This document shows positions 17,572 to 28,639 of a stretch of DNA of 64,000 bases, in pieces. Every line of letters starts with the position of its first letter. Within the stretch, counting starts at the first letter, position 1. Made by a program: the position numbers and the translations under genes. The stretch lies in contig NZ_JABZEO010000006.1 of assembly GCF_013385175.1 (NCBI RefSeq), positions 62,001 through 126,000 on the forward strand. Reading direction: 5' to 3'. Origin of the DNA: Allochromatium humboldtianum. Lineage in GTDB: Bacteria; Pseudomonadota; Gammaproteobacteria; Chromatiales; Chromatiaceae. Under the pieces are notes generated by a model. It saw nothing but the letters and a program-made list of their open reading frames with translations, had not been told where the DNA came from and searched no databases.

Positions 17572-18609
17572 GTGGACATCGCCGAACTGCTCGCCTTCAG
17601 CGTCAAGAACAATGCCTCGGACCTGCATCTGTCGTCCGGGCTGCCGCCCATGATCCGGGTCGACGGCGACATGCGCCGCATCAATGTTCCGCCCCTGGAA
17701 CATCGCGCGGTCCATTCGCTCGTCTACGACATCATGAACGACAAGCAGCGCAAGGACTACGAGGAGTTCCTGGAGACCGACTTTTCGTTCGAGATCCCCG
17801 GCGTGGCACGCTTCCGCGTCAATGCCTTCAACCAGAAGCGCGGCGCGGGCGCCGTCTTCCGCACCATCCCCTCCAAGGTGCTGACGCTCGAGGATCTCAA
17901 GGCGCCCAAGAGCTTCAAGGACATCATCGACGTCCCGCGCGGGCTGATCCTGGTCACGGGGCCGACCGGCTCGGGCAAGTCGACCACGCTCGCGGCCATG
18001 GTCGACCACATCAACGACAACAAGTACGAACACATCCTCACCATCGAGGATCCGATCGAGTTCGTGCACGTCAGCAAGAAATGTCTGGTCAACCAGCGCG
18101 AGGTGCACAAGGATACCCTCGGTTTCAGCGAGGCCCTGCGCTCAGCCCTGCGCCAAGACCCGGACATCATCCTGGTCGGCGAGATGCGCGACCTGGAGAC
18201 CATCCGTCTGGCCCTGACCGCCGCCGAGACCGGCCATCTGGTGTTCGGCACCCTGCACACCACCTCGGCGGCCAAGACCATCGACCGCATCATCGACGTC
18301 TTCCCGGCGGCCGAGAAGGACATGGTGCGCGCCATGCTCTCGGAGTCGCTGCGCGCGGTCATCTCGCAGACCCTGCTGAAGAAAACCGGCGGCGGACGCA
18401 TCGCCGCGCACGAGATCATGATCGGCACCCCGGCCATCCGCAACCTCATCCGCGAGGCCAAGATCGCCCAGATGTACTCGTCGATCCAGACCGGACAGGC
18501 GCATGGGATGCAGACCCTGGATCAGAATCTCAAGGAACTCCTGGGCAAGGGACTCATCGCCCGTCAGGACGCCCGCGCCAAGGCGCAGAGCAAAGAGGAT
18601 TTCACCTGA
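17572..18609 (+). CDS. pilT: type IV pilus retraction ATPase PilT
   Basis: A protein of 345 residues from GTG 17572, with AGGAGG seven bases upstream. It is a GspE/PilT hexameric ATPase with Walker A GPTGSGKST (~127-135), the Asp box EDPIEFVH, Walker B ILVGEMRD, the His box GTLHT and the PilT-specific AIRNLIREAK. It depolymerises the pilus for twitching motility and DNA uptake. pilU follows after 53 bp, a conserved pair. Confidence 0.96.
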   Translation: MDIAELLAFSVKNNASDLHLSSGLPPMIRVDGDMRRINVPPLEHRAVHSLVYDIMNDKQRKDYEEFLETDFSFEIPGVARFRVNAFNQKRGAGAVFRTIPSKVLTLEDLKAPKSFKDIIDVPRGLILVTGPTGSGKSTTLAAMVDHINDNKYEHILTIEDPIEFVHVSKKCLVNQREVHKDTLGFSEALRSALRQDPDIILVGEMRDLETIRLALTAAETGHLVFGTLHTTSAAKTIDRIIDVFPAAEKDMVRAMLSESLRAVISQTLLKKTGGGRIAAHEIMIGTPAIRNLIREAKIAQMYSSIQTGQAHGMQTLDQNLKELLGKGLIARQDARAKAQSKEDFT

Positions 18610-18662
18610 GCGACGAGTCCCGGCCATCGACCGCCCCTCATCGCATCGAGCGAGGTTGACAC

Positions 18663-19817
18663 ATGGATCTGAAGCGCGCGCTGGAACAACTCTTGAACGC
18701 CCTGGTCGAGAAGAAGGGTTCGGACCTCTTCATCACCGCCGGCTGGCCGCCCACCGTCAAGATCGACGGCACCCTCTACCCCGCCACCAAGCAACCGCTC
18801 ACGGCCGAACAGGCGCGCGGCATGGTCTACGACATCATGAACGAGCGCCAGCGCGCCGAGTTCGACGACACCAAGGAGTGTCAGTTCGCGCTCGACCGCG
18901 CCCCGCTCGGACGCTTCCGTGTCAGCGCCTTCGTCCAGCGCGACGCGGTCGGCATGGTGCTGCGGCGCATCGAGACCCGCATCCCGACGCTGGAGGAACT
19001 CAAGCTGCCCTCGGTGCTGCGCGATCTGGCCATGACCAAGCGCGGTCTGGTGATCTTCGTCGGCGCCACGGGCACGGGTAAGTCGACCTCGCTCGCGGCC
19101 CTGATCGGCTATCGCAACCATCACAGCTCGGGTCACATCATCACGGTCGAGGATCCGATCGAGTACGTCCACGAGCACGACGGCTGCATCATCACCCAGC
19201 GCGAGGTCGGGGTCGACACCGAGTCCTTCGAGGTCGCACTGCGCAACACACTGCGCCAGGCCCCGGACGTCATCCTGATCGGCGAGATCCGCACCCGCCA
19301 GACCATGGAATACGCCATCACCTTCGCCGAGACCGGCCATCTGGTGCTAGCCACCCTGCACGCCAACAACGCCAATCAGGCGATGGACCGCATCATCAAC
19401 TTCTTCCCCGAGGAATCGCGCAACCAGATGCTCATGGACCTCTCGCTCAACCTCAAGGGCGTCGTCGCCCAGCAGTTGGCGCCGCGCAAGAACGGCCAGG
19501 GCCGACGCGCGGTGATCGAGATCCTGATCAACACGCCGCTGGCCGCTGACCTCATCCGCATGGGCGAGGTGCACAAGCTCAAGGATCTGATGAAGCGTTC
19601 GGGCGAACAGGGCATGATCACCTTCGATCAGGCGCTGTTCAATCTCTATCAGGAAGGCGAGATCAGCTACGAGGATGCTCTGAAATACGCCGACTCGGCC
19701 AACGAGGTGCGGCTGATGATCAAGCTCCAGAGCGGCATGACACCGAGCAGCGCGACGGATCAGAGCATCGACGCCATGAGTCTGGTCAGGGACGAAGATC
19801 CCAGGAACAAACGCTGA
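18663..19817 (+). CDS. pilU: PilU, PilT-dependent retraction ATPase
   Basis: A protein of 384 residues, near the usual PilU length. Walker A is GATGTGKST, then EDPIEYVHEH, Walker B ILIGEIRTRQTM and LATLHANN. The C-terminal tail is longer than that of PilT. It forms hexamers that assist PilT under load. The gene converges on the HD-GYP gene with only 9 bp between the stops and no visible terminator. Confidence 0.95.
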   Translation: MDLKRALEQLLNALVEKKGSDLFITAGWPPTVKIDGTLYPATKQPLTAEQARGMVYDIMNERQRAEFDDTKECQFALDRAPLGRFRVSAFVQRDAVGMVLRRIETRIPTLEELKLPSVLRDLAMTKRGLVIFVGATGTGKSTSLAALIGYRNHHSSGHIITVEDPIEYVHEHDGCIITQREVGVDTESFEVALRNTLRQAPDVILIGEIRTRQTMEYAITFAETGHLVLATLHANNANQAMDRIINFFPEESRNQMLMDLSLNLKGVVAQQLAPRKNGQGRRAVIEILINTPLAADLIRMGEVHKLKDLMKRSGEQGMITFDQALFNLYQEGEISYEDALKYADSANEVRLMIKLQSGMTPSSATDQSIDAMSLVRDEDPRNKR

Positions 19818-19826
19818 ACGCGCTGC

Positions 19827-20942
19827 TCAGGGCACAGGATCGGCGAAACGTTCGCGGATCTCCAGGATCTCGGGGACGAGACTGAGGAAGACCTCCATGA
19901 TGCGCGGGTCGAAATGCTTGCCCGATTGCCCGCGCATCCACTCCAGCGCCGCCTCCACCTCCCAGGCCGGCTTGTAGGGACGCACCGAGGTCAGGGCGTC
20001 GAAGACGTCGGCCAGCGCCACGATGCGTCCCGACTCCGGAATGTCTTCGCCCGCCAGCCCGAGCGGATACCCGCCCCCATCCCATTTCTCGTGATGACTC
20101 AGGGCGATCTCGCGTGCCAGTTGCAGCAGTTCGGAATCGTCGCCGCCGAGGATATCGCCGCCGATGGTGCTGTGGGTCTGCATGATCCGCCATTCCTCGG
20201 GCGTGAGCGCGCCGGGCTTGAGCAGGATGCTGTCGGGGATGCCGATCTTGCCCACGTCGTGCATGGGACTGGCATGCAGCATGATCTCACAGCGATCTTC
20301 GTCCCACCCAAGATGACGGGCCAGCAGGGTCGAGGTGTGGCTCATGCGCAGGATGTGCTGGCCGGTCTCGTTGTCGCGATACTCGGCGGCCCGCCCCAGA
20401 CGCTGGACCACCTGCAACCGGGTCTCGCGGATCTGGCGCGTGCGCTCGTAGACGATGCGTTCGAGCATGTCCTTCTGATCGTGGGCCATGCGATGGGCCA
20501 GTTGCACATCGAGCATGTTGCGCACCCGGGCGGCGACCTCGGCCTGATCGAAGGGCTTGCCGATGAAATCGCTGGCGCCCGCTTCCAGCGCGCGTAATCG
20601 GTAGTCGCGCGAGCGCAGCGAAGTGAGTACCAGGATGGGCGGCGTGAGCGGATCGGCGAGCGCGGCCAGCTGCTCGATGAGATCGAATCCGCTCAGGCCC
20701 GGCATCTCGATGTCGAGCAGGATGAGATCGGTCGGCGCCTGCCGGTAGACCGCCATGAATTCATAGGGGTCTTGAACGAGCACGATGTTCGAATAGCCCG
20801 CCGCCTGGAGCAGACGCTCCATCAGGACGAGGCTGACGCGCTCGTCGTCGACGACCAGGATCCTGGCGGTCTTGCGGCACAGTGTATCGACTCTAGCCAT
20901 AGACTTTGTGGTCCCGCTGATGGAGGACAGGATCGTTGACAC
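19827..20942 (-). CDS. response regulator with HD-GYP c-di-GMP phosphodiesterase output
   Basis: A protein of 371 residues: a receiver domain at ~25-145 with phospho-acceptor Asp77 (LILLDIEMPG) and Lys129 (IGKPF), then an HD-GYP domain at ~180-365. HD is His228-Asp229 (MHDVGKIGIPD) and the GYP motif is HHEKWDGGGYP (~283-293), both intact, so hydrolysis of cyclic di-GMP is expected. It is the last of four minus-strand signalling genes and begins 11 bp after the REC-PP2C gene. An internal start at MARVDT (residue 15) is possible. The neighbouring pilT and pilU suggest surface behaviour as the output, but that is inference. Confidence 0.92.
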   Translation of the reverse strand: MSTILSSISGTTKSMARVDTLCRKTARILVVDDERVSLVLMERLLQAAGYSNIVLVQDPYEFMAVYRQAPTDLILLDIEMPGLSGFDLIEQLAALADPLTPPILVLTSLRSRDYRLRALEAGASDFIGKPFDQAEVAARVRNMLDVQLAHRMAHDQKDMLERIVYERTRQIRETRLQVVQRLGRAAEYRDNETGQHILRMSHTSTLLARHLGWDEDRCEIMLHASPMHDVGKIGIPDSILLKPGALTPEEWRIMQTHSTIGGDILGGDDSELLQLAREIALSHHEKWDGGGYPLGLAGEDIPESGRIVALADVFDALTSVRPYKPAWEVEAALEWMRGQSGKHFDPRIMEVFLSLVPEILEIRERFADPVP

Positions 20943-20953
20943 GGCCCGGATGC

Positions 20954-22189
20954 TCAGGTTCCGGACGGGGCGTGCAGCACAGTGATATCGAGCGGAATCT
21001 CCATCACGGCCACGTCATCGGTCTGCTCGGTGCCGGCGCAATGTGCATCGAAGGCCTCCATCAGGCTCGGAAGGATGGGCGTTCCGGGCTGCCACCCTTC
21101 CAGCAGCCCGCGCAGACCCGTGTCGACGAACATCCGGTCATGCCGATCGAGCGCCTCGAACAAGCCGTCGCTCATGAGCAGCAGACGATCGCCCGCTGAG
21201 AGTTCCACGCGCCGCATGACGGGGTCATGCAGATCGGGCAGGATGCCGAGCGGCAGTCCATGTGAGGGCAGCTCGACCAGATCCGTGGCGGTGCGCAGAT
21301 GGGCCGCCGGCATACCGCCGTTCCACCAGGACAGGGTGTCGCCGCGTCCGGAAATCGAGATCAGATAGGCAGCCATGAAACGCTCCGTCGGCAGGAGACG
21401 ATAGAGCTTGTGGTTGAGCTCGGTGAGCAAGGCCACATCGTCGAAGCCCTTGGTCGTCATGGCATGGAAGGTGTCGGCCACGGGCAGGGCGCCGACGGTC
21501 GCCGCCAGTCCATGGCCGGTGAAATCCCCCAGGAGAATCCGCAGGCCGCCATCCGGAAGATAGTGCATCAGCACCAGATCGCCATTGAAGATGGTGGCCG
21601 GTCGCTCGACGAGTTCGATGGCGGGGACGTGCGCATTGTAATGCTTGACGGCCTGACTCCAGACACGCTCGGCGAGCTGTTTCTCCTCCTGATCGCGCTC
21701 CAGCAGGGTCGTGAGCTGGCGCTGCTTGACGGCGAGTGCGCGCTGCAGATCGCGCACGCGCTCCATGGCCAGGACGCGCGCCCGCAGCCGCGTGAGGGTG
21801 AAGGGCTTGGCGAGGAAGTCGTCGCCTCCGGCCTCGATGCAGCGCAGCAGACACTGCTCGTCCTTGACCGCCGTCAGGAAGATCACGGGCACGAAGTCGT
21901 CTCCGGCCAGACGCTTGATCCGGATGGTGCTCTCCAGACCGTCCATCTCGGGCATCAGGACGTCCATGAAGACGATGTCGGGACGCTCGCGCTCGAAGAT
22001 CTCCAGGGCCTCGCGGCCGTTGGAGGCTTCGAGCGTGCGGAAGCCTTCCTTGACGAGCATCAGTCCGAGCAGACGACGATTGGACGCCTCGTCGTCGACG
22101 ATCAGGGCGAGGCCGCGCTCACCGGCGTCGGCGCCGATCGGATCCGGTGACACGGGGGCGCGCGCCGGCACGGGAAGCGGCAGACTCAT
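20954..22189 (-). CDS. response regulator with PP2C-type (RsbU/SpoIIE) phosphatase output
   Basis: A protein of 411 residues: a receiver at ~27-145 with Asp76 (IVFMDVLMPEMDG) and Lys128, a coiled-coil linker at ~145-185, then a SpoIIE/RsbU PP2C domain at ~195-400. The metal ligands lie in FNGDL (Asp204), LGDFTGHG (Asp222) and the late TDDVAVMEI. Such proteins dephosphorylate an anti-sigma-factor antagonist after phosphorelay input (HsbR-like). No antagonist or anti-sigma gene is adjacent, so the target lies elsewhere. It is probably co-transcribed with the HD-GYP gene downstream. Confidence 0.9.
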   Translation of the reverse strand: MSLPLPVPARAPVSPDPIGADAGERGLALIVDDEASNRRLLGLMLVKEGFRTLEASNGREALEIFERERPDIVFMDVLMPEMDGLESTIRIKRLAGDDFVPVIFLTAVKDEQCLLRCIEAGGDDFLAKPFTLTRLRARVLAMERVRDLQRALAVKQRQLTTLLERDQEEKQLAERVWSQAVKHYNAHVPAIELVERPATIFNGDLVLMHYLPDGGLRILLGDFTGHGLAATVGALPVADTFHAMTTKGFDDVALLTELNHKLYRLLPTERFMAAYLISISGRGDTLSWWNGGMPAAHLRTATDLVELPSHGLPLGILPDLHDPVMRRVELSAGDRLLLMSDGLFEALDRHDRMFVDTGLRGLLEGWQPGTPILPSLMEAFDAHCAGTEQTDDVAVMEIPLDITVLHAPSGT

Positions 22190-22244
22190 GGATGCACCGC
22201 CAATGTCGCGTTAACCATGATCGTGCGCAACCGCTGCACCGGAC

Positions 22245-24482
22245 TCAGAATTCCGCCCATTCGTCTTCATCGGGCTTCGACGGCGGGCGCGCGTGGCCGG
22301 CCTTGGGCGCCGCCTTGCCGGGCTTGGCGACGGCGGTCGACTTACTGTGCGCGACAGGCCGGACGGGCGTCCGCGCCTGGCCATGCTCCTGGCCGACCTT
22401 GAACACCGAGACCACCTCGGCCAGGGTGCGGGCCTGATCCTCCAGCGCCTCGGCGGCGGCGGCCGCCTCCTCGACCAGGGCGGCGTTCTGCTGCGTCACC
22501 TCGTCCATCTGGGTGATGGCCTGGTTGACCTGCTCGATGCCGGTGGACTGCTCGACCGAGGCGGCCGAGATCTCGGACATGATGCTGGTGACGCGGTTGA
22601 TCGACTCGACGATCTCGGTCATGCGCGTGCCGGCCTCGTTGACCTGCTCGGTGCCCGAGTCGACCTTGGAGACGCTGTCGGTGATCAGGGTCTTGATCTC
22701 CTTGGCGGCGTTGGCCGAGCGCTGGGCGAGACTGCGCACCTCGGCGGCGACCACGGCGAAACCGCGCCCCTGCTCGCCAGCGCGCGCCGCTTCCACGGCG
22801 GCGTTGAGCGCCAGGATGTTGGTCTGGAAGGCGATGCCGTCGATGACGCCGATGATGTCGGCGATCTTCTTGCTCGACTCGGAGATGGCGGCCATGGTCT
22901 GCACCGAGGCATCGACCACCATGCCGCCTTTGACCGCGACATCGGCCGCCGAGATAGCCAGTTGATTGGCCTGACGGGCGTTGTCGGCGTTCTGCTTGAC
23001 GGTGCTGGTCAGCTCTTCCATGGAGCTGGCGGTCTCTTCCAGCGAGCTGGCCTGCTCCTCGGTGCGCTGGCTGAGATCCTGGTTGCCGGTGGCGATCTCG
23101 CCGGAGGCGGTGTTGATGGTGTCGACCGCCTCGCGGATGCGGAACACCACGTCCTTGAGGTTGCTGACCGTGGTGTTGACGCCGGCCTTGGTCTCGCCGA
23201 AGAGTCCCGGATAGTCCTTGGTGATGGTCTGGGTCAGGTCGCCGTCGGCCAGCGCTTGGGCGACGCGCATCACGTCTTTGAGGCCAACTTCCGTGGTGTC
23301 GGAGAGCTGGTTGAGCAACTGCGCGATTTCACGCGCGAAGCCCTGCTTGCCGGCCAGATCGAGCTTGATGCTGAAGTCGCCCTGATTGGCGGCGTCGACG
23401 ATGCCGCGGATCTCGGCGACCACGGCGGTCAGGGCCTTGACGGTGCCGTTGACGCCGTTCTTGGTCTCGCCGAAGAGTCCGGGATAATCGCGGGTGATGG
23501 TCTGCGACAGATCGCCGGCGGCCAGGGCGTTGGCCACGCGGGTGACGTCCTTGAGTCCGACGTCGGTGGTCTCGGCCAGTTGGTTGAGACCCTCGCTGAT
23601 CTCCTTGCCGAAGCCCTGCTTGCCAGCCATGTCCAGACGGCGGCTGAAATCGCCCTGGACGGCGCCGCGCACGATGCCGTCGATCTCGCCGACCAGTTGC
23701 TTGAGGTTCTCCTGCATGACCTTGAGCGAGGCAAGCAGGCTGGTGGTGTCGCCGGCCTGGGTCTGGATGCTGTGCGAGAGATCGCCGTTGGAGACGGCCA
23801 ACACCATGGTGGCGGCATAGTCGGGTTCGCCGCCGAGCTGACGCAGCAGACTACGGGCGATCCAGACACCGATCCCGGCTCCGACCAGCAGCGCCACCAC
23901 GGCCAGGACGATCAGTTGCCAGGTCGCCGATGCCGCCGCCTGCCCGGCCGCGGCCCCGCGATCAGTCATCAGCTGGGTCTGGTAGTCGATGAGCTCGTTG
24001 ATGGCCGCAATATAGGTATTCTGACGATCACGAATGGAGCCGAGCAACAGATTTTTCGCCTCGACCTGACGGCCCTCGCGCACCAGATTCAGGAAGCTCG
24101 TCTGCAAACCGACATACTGTTCACGGGCCGACTCGACAGCCGACAGGCGCTCGACGCCCTCGGGCGAGGTGATGGTCCGCTTCAACTGCTCGAGATTTTC
24201 CAGAATCTTGGCTCGCGCCTGCTCGACTCTCTCGACTTCACCCCGAATGGCGCCAGCCTCATCGAGAATGAGCGTGTTGCGCATCGCACGCGCAATGATG
24301 TTGATGTTGTCGACGATGGCGTTGGACTGAACCGTCTTGGGGAAATAATCGTCGACGACGGCATGGATGTCGTTGTTGATCTGGTTGATCCTGAGGATGC
24401 CGATCAGGGCCACCACGCCCAGCAGCAGCAGGACGGCGCCAAACCCCAGCCCCAGTCGCGTCGAAACCTTCAGATTGCCCAT
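22245..24482 (-). CDS. methyl-accepting chemotaxis protein with repeated HAMP modules
   Basis: A protein of 745 residues. TM1 is ~11-31 and TM2 ~187-209; a four-helix-bundle periplasmic sensor (~32-186) lies between. A HAMP domain (~210-262) leads into two tandem copies of a 91-residue HAMP-like unit: [15 protein letters not shown] at 278 and [15 protein letters not shown] at 369, [10 protein letters not shown] at 332 and 423. The signalling domain follows, with the conserved tip around [20 protein letters not shown]. The tail ends in DEDEWAEF, which resembles the C-terminal pentapeptide that tethers CheR and CheB. The long antisense frame is a composition artefact. The ligand is unknown. Confidence 0.93.
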   Translation of the reverse strand: MGNLKVSTRLGLGFGAVLLLLGVVALIGILRINQINNDIHAVVDDYFPKTVQSNAIVDNINIIARAMRNTLILDEAGAIRGEVERVEQARAKILENLEQLKRTITSPEGVERLSAVESAREQYVGLQTSFLNLVREGRQVEAKNLLLGSIRDRQNTYIAAINELIDYQTQLMTDRGAAAGQAAASATWQLIVLAVVALLVGAGIGVWIARSLLRQLGGEPDYAATMVLAVSNGDLSHSIQTQAGDTTSLLASLKVMQENLKQLVGEIDGIVRGAVQGDFSRRLDMAGKQGFGKEISEGLNQLAETTDVGLKDVTRVANALAAGDLSQTITRDYPGLFGETKNGVNGTVKALTAVVAEIRGIVDAANQGDFSIKLDLAGKQGFAREIAQLLNQLSDTTEVGLKDVMRVAQALADGDLTQTITKDYPGLFGETKAGVNTTVSNLKDVVFRIREAVDTINTASGEIATGNQDLSQRTEEQASSLEETASSMEELTSTVKQNADNARQANQLAISAADVAVKGGMVVDASVQTMAAISESSKKIADIIGVIDGIAFQTNILALNAAVEAARAGEQGRGFAVVAAEVRSLAQRSANAAKEIKTLITDSVSKVDSGTEQVNEAGTRMTEIVESINRVTSIMSEISAASVEQSTGIEQVNQAITQMDEVTQQNAALVEEAAAAAEALEDQARTLAEVVSVFKVGQEHGQARTPVRPVAHSKSTAVAKPGKAAPKAGHARPPSKPDEDEWAEF

Positions 24483-24539
24483 GTTGTTGTTCCCGATGAT
24501 CTATGTTGATTCCGGTCGTGCATCGAAACGGATACGGCT

Positions 24540-27500
24540 TCAGGATGCCTGCGTCCAGTCGACCAAAAGGGCGCGTAACCCTTCGAATTCATGCTCCATG
24601 AGCGACACCAGACGCTCGACCTCGGCCGGCGAGATGCCCTGCTCGGCCAGATCCTCTAGTGTAGACGCCAAGCCATGCAAACAAGGGGCCGAAACATTGG
24701 CCGCCAGACCCACCAGACTGTGGGCCTTGCGCCGGACCTCGACCTGATCACCCGACTCCAGGGAGGCGCGTAACTCATGGAGCCGCGCCGGGGCATCCAG
24801 CAGGAACTGTTCGATGACCTCACAGGCGATGCCGCGATCTCCCAAGACGCGCCCGAGCATGTCGTCGGCGTCGAAGGAAACGATGTCGGACCCGGAGCCA
24901 CTCCCCGGATCGAGTGTCTCGCGCGGCACGTCCGCCTCGAGCGGGTCGACACGACTGTCTCTATGAATGAGGTGCTCGGCAATGATCCGGCTCAATTCGT
25001 GTGGTTGCACCGGCTTGGAGATATAGGCATTCATGCCGGCGTCCAAGCAGCGTCGCACGTCGCCCGGCATGACGAGCGCGGTCATGGCCACGATCGGAAC
25101 ATGGGGATCGAGCACCCCGACCTCGCCGCGCCGGATGAGACGTGCCGTCTCGAAGCCGTCCATCTCGGGCATCTGGCCATCCATGAGTACCAGATCGTAA
25201 CGGGTGCGTGACAAGGCTTCCAGGGCTTCCAGACCATTGCACGCGATGTCCGGCCTAGGATAACCGAGTTTTTCCAGGATGCCACGCGCGACGATCTGAT
25301 TGGTCGGGTTGTCGTCGACGAGCAGGAGGCGTGCCTCGGGGTGAGCCGGGCGCCCGATCCCATGCAGCAGACCCGGCCCGACGGGCGGCGCCAGCTCCAG
25401 CACGGGCCTCTCGCGCCCCATGACCCGCAGCAGACACTCGCGCACCAGATGGCGGCGCAAGGGCTTGGTGATATAGCCGGCGAAATCGCCCGATTCGAGG
25501 TGCGCGTTGTCCTCGCGTTTGGCCAGCGCGGTCAGCAGGATGAGCCGGGTGTCGCGGATCTCGGGTTCCTGTTTGATGAGCCGCGCCAGTTGTAGACCAT
25601 TGGGGTCGGGCATACGCAGATCGATCAGGGCGACATCGAAGGGCACACCGGCCCGCGCGGCCTGATGCAGGGCGCGCAGCGCATCGCCGGCACGGCCCGC
25701 CACGGCGACCTGACAGCCCCAGGAACGCAGCAATGCCGCAGCCTGGGCGCGATTGTCCTGGTGGTCGTCCACCACCAGCACCCGGACGTCGTCGATGCCC
25801 TCCTCGCGCGCCCGATACTCGATGGCGCTCTCCGGCGAACACTCGAACTCGGCCGTGAACCAGAAGCGCGATCCCTGGCCAGGCCGACTCTCCAGACCGA
25901 TGTCGCCGTTCATCAACTGCGCGAGCTGCTTGGCGATGACCAGCCCCAGCCCGGTGCCGCCGAAGCGGCGCGTCGTCGAGCTGTCGACCTGATTGAAGGC
26001 CGTGAACAGCTTGCCCAACTGATCCTCGGGGATGCCGATGCCGCTGTCGTGCACCTCGAAACGGACCAGCGCCCGCCCCGCCTCGGCCCGCACGAGCGAG
26101 AGCTGGATGCCGACCTCGCCGTGCTCCGTGAACTTGATCGCGTTGCCCATGAGATTGACGATGACCTGGCGCAGATAGCGCGGATCGCCAAGCACGGCGG
26201 TCGGCGCCTCGGGGGCGATGCGATAGGTCAGTTCCAGATCCTTCTCATGGGCGTTGAAGGCCATCATCTCCAGCACCTCCTCGATCAGGAGACGCAGATC
26301 GAACTCCAGGCGCTCCAGCTCCAGCTTGCCGGCCTCGATCTTGGAGAAGTCCAGGATGTCGTTGATGAGCGCCAGCAGGTTCTCGCCGCTGTCGCGCACG
26401 ATCTCGGCCAGCCGGCGCTGCTCGGGATCGAGTTCGGTGTCGAGCAGCAGGCCCGTGATGCCGATGACGCCGTTCATCGGGGTACGGATCTCGTGGCTCA
26501 TGTTGGCCAGGAACTGGCTCTTGGCCTGAGTGGACGCCTCGGCCTGGGCCAGCGCGCGGTCGAGTTCCTGATTCTGGATCTCCATGCGGCGCGCGTACTG
26601 CTGGAGCTGCTGTTCGGCGAGCTTGCGCTCGCCGATGTCCTTGACGCCGCCATAGAGCCGGCGTCCGCCGCATTCGTCCATCAGGCACTGATTGATGATC
26701 TCGACCCAGGCCGAGCTGCCGTCGCGCCGGCGCAAACGCAACTGGCAGCTCGAGATCGAATTCTCATTCAAACCGGCCTGGTGGCGGTCGAACAGCGAGC
26801 GATCCTCCAGCACCACCAACCGCCGCCAGGTGCCCATGGCCAGGATCGACTCGCGCGTATGGCCAGTGATGGACTCGACGGCGCCATTGAGCCAGTCGAG
26901 CTTGTAGCGATCCGGGGCGACCTCGATGCAGGAATAGACGATGTCGGACATCAGCATCGACAGACGCCGGAAGCGCGATTCGTTCAGACGCAGCGCCTGC
27001 TCGGCCCGGCGTTGACGCACGGTGCGCCAGATGGCGTTGGCCAGGAGCTGCACGCTCTCGATATCGAGTTCGCTGTAATCGCTCGCCTTGTTGCCGACGC
27101 CGGCCAGCATACGAACCAGACCGCCCTCGATCACCGGAATGGTCAGGAAGCGCTGGAGCGGGGCGTGGTCCGGCGGCAGGCCGCACTTATCGGCGAGTGC
27201 CGGATAGTCGTTGCAGGTGATCGGGCGACGCCGACGCAGGGCATCGGCCCAGACGCCGGCCTGGCTGATCGCATAATGGATGGCGTTCGGCGGTAACTGA
27301 CAACCACTGTCTTCGACGGTCGCCTGTGACCAGGCGACCAGCTCGATGGTCTCCTGATTCGGGTTGACCAGATGGATGAAACCCATGAGGCTGCCGGTGA
27401 GCGATTCGGCCAGCGCCAGACCGTGCTGCATGAAACCGACCTCATCGCGTTCGTCGGCGACCTGGGGCAGTTCCAGCAAGGCCTCGGCGCGCCGCTTCTG

Positions 27501-28514
27501 CAAGTCCATGAGCAGTTCGCTCTGCTTGCGGTGCGTGATGTCGCGATTGACGCCGCGCCAGCCCTGATGGGTTCCGTCGACGTCATAGACCGGGCGGCAG
27601 ACGTGCTCGATCCAGCGCTGACCGCCGTCGGGCCGGCGCAGACGCAGCTGCAAGCGAACGTGCGGAGACGGGTCGCTGGATCTGGATATTTCGTGCTTGT
27701 GCTCCAGCCATAGAGGCCGGTCGTCGGGATGGATCAGGCGATCCATGAGCCGGGGATCGGCCATGAAGTCGTCGGGCGTGTGGCCGCAGACCAGTTCGCA
27801 CGCCGGCGAGACATAGAGATAGCGCCGATCCGGCCCCAGCCAGTAGTCCCAGTCGGCCGAATAGTCGGCCAGCATCCGATAGCGGGTCTCGCTGTCGCGC
27901 AGACGCGCATAGGCGGCATGGATCTCGGACTCGTGACGCAGACGCTCGGTGAGATCGACGATGGAGCAGACGAGGTGATGATGGTCGTCCTCGTCCTCGG
28001 CCGGCACCCGCACCACATGCAGCTCGCCGGTGAACTGTCCGGCCTCCGTGGTGAGGAACCGGATCTCGGGACAGTGCGCCTCGCCGTCGTCCCAGGCGCG
28101 TTGCAGGGTGTCGTCGAGCGTCCCGTCGGATTCGCGCGCGACCAGTCGCGGCAGATAGTGCTGGCGCTTGTGCTTCTCGCGCAGTACGAACAGCCGGTCG
28201 CCGGCATGGTTGGCCATCAGGATCAGGCCATGGCGGTCGACCACCAGGATCGGCTGGGGGACGCCGTAGAAGAGCGCCGTATAGCGGTTGGCGATGCGCT
28301 CGACCGCCGTCTGGGCCTCGTGCAACTCGATGTTCTGCAGTTCGAGTTCGGCCTGATAGATGAGCAGGTTCTCGGTGAGTTCGGACAGGTCGATCTCGCC
28401 GCGCGCCAGACGCCGTTCGGCCCATTCGAGGTCGCCGCGATCGAGTGCCTGGCGGGCGCGCGCCTGGACCCTGGGCCAATCGGAAGAGGTCGGCGGCTTG
28501 GAGGAAGAAGTCAT
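24540..28514 (-). CDS. hybrid sensor histidine kinase (PAS-PAS-GAF-PAS-HisKA-HATPase-REC-REC-Hpt)
   Basis: A soluble protein of 1324 residues with no membrane segments. In order: a helical N-terminus, PAS (~75-190), PAS (~210-330), GAF (~355-500), PAS (~510-632), HisKA with His674 ([12 protein letters not shown]), HATPase (~775-890: [24 protein letters not shown]), receiver 1 with Asp965, receiver 2 with Asp1112 and an Hpt domain with His1265 (KAHSLVG). It is a BarA/TorS-type phosphorelay that can pass phosphate to separate receivers. The two response regulators downstream on the same strand are the obvious clients, and the chemoreceptor between them may share the circuit. It diverges from iorA. 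Confidence 0.94.
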   Translation of the reverse strand: MTSSSKPPTSSDWPRVQARARQALDRGDLEWAERRLARGEIDLSELTENLLIYQAELELQNIELHEAQTAVERIANRYTALFYGVPQPILVVDRHGLILMANHAGDRLFVLREKHKRQHYLPRLVARESDGTLDDTLQRAWDDGEAHCPEIRFLTTEAGQFTGELHVVRVPAEDEDDHHHLVCSIVDLTERLRHESEIHAAYARLRDSETRYRMLADYSADWDYWLGPDRRYLYVSPACELVCGHTPDDFMADPRLMDRLIHPDDRPLWLEHKHEISRSSDPSPHVRLQLRLRRPDGGQRWIEHVCRPVYDVDGTHQGWRGVNRDITHRKQSELLMDLQKRRAEALLELPQVADERDEVGFMQHGLALAESLTGSLMGFIHLVNPNQETIELVAWSQATVEDSGCQLPPNAIHYAISQAGVWADALRRRRPITCNDYPALADKCGLPPDHAPLQRFLTIPVIEGGLVRMLAGVGNKASDYSELDIESVQLLANAIWRTVRQRRAEQALRLNESRFRRLSMLMSDIVYSCIEVAPDRYKLDWLNGAVESITGHTRESILAMGTWRRLVVLEDRSLFDRHQAGLNENSISSCQLRLRRRDGSSAWVEIINQCLMDECGGRRLYGGVKDIGERKLAEQQLQQYARRMEIQNQELDRALAQAEASTQAKSQFLANMSHEIRTPMNGVIGITGLLLDTELDPEQRRLAEIVRDSGENLLALINDILDFSKIEAGKLELERLEFDLRLLIEEVLEMMAFNAHEKDLELTYRIAPEAPTAVLGDPRYLRQVIVNLMGNAIKFTEHGEVGIQLSLVRAEAGRALVRFEVHDSGIGIPEDQLGKLFTAFNQVDSSTTRRFGGTGLGLVIAKQLAQLMNGDIGLESRPGQGSRFWFTAEFECSPESAIEYRAREEGIDDVRVLVVDDHQDNRAQAAALLRSWGCQVAVAGRAGDALRALHQAARAGVPFDVALIDLRMPDPNGLQLARLIKQEPEIRDTRLILLTALAKREDNAHLESGDFAGYITKPLRRHLVRECLLRVMGRERPVLELAPPVGPGLLHGIGRPAHPEARLLLVDDNPTNQIVARGILEKLGYPRPDIACNGLEALEALSRTRYDLVLMDGQMPEMDGFETARLIRRGEVGVLDPHVPIVAMTALVMPGDVRRCLDAGMNAYISKPVQPHELSRIIAEHLIHRDSRVDPLEADVPRETLDPGSGSGSDIVSFDADDMLGRVLGDRGIACEVIEQFLLDAPARLHELRASLESGDQVEVRRKAHSLVGLAANVSAPCLHGLASTLEDLAEQGISPAEVERLVSLMEHEFEGLRALLVDWTQAS

Positions 28515-28570
28515 GGCCTGATCCTGAACGCGACGAATGAACCGCTAGTTTAGAACAAGAGCGCTTCGGG

Positions 28571-28600
28571 TTGCTGTCGTCAAGCTGCACGGCGGATAAT
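28571..28600 (+). promoter_or_regulatory. possible iorA promoter
   Basis: TTGCTG, 18-bp spacer, GATAAT (28595-28600), 40 bp before the iorA ATG at 28640 and divergent from the kinase gene. The -10 is good and the -35 is weak. Confidence 0.3.
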
Positions 28601-28639
28601 GCGGGCGTCCTATCCCGAGAACGAGAGCGACCAGAAACG

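Noticed and set aside
22293-24509. Long antisense open frame opposite the chemoreceptor gene
   Set aside because: Gly/Leu/Asp-rich shadow with no motif; the chemoreceptor reading is unambiguous.
25665-27296. Long antisense open frame opposite the hybrid kinase gene
   Set aside because: No recognisable domain; composition typical of the complement of a GC-rich gene.
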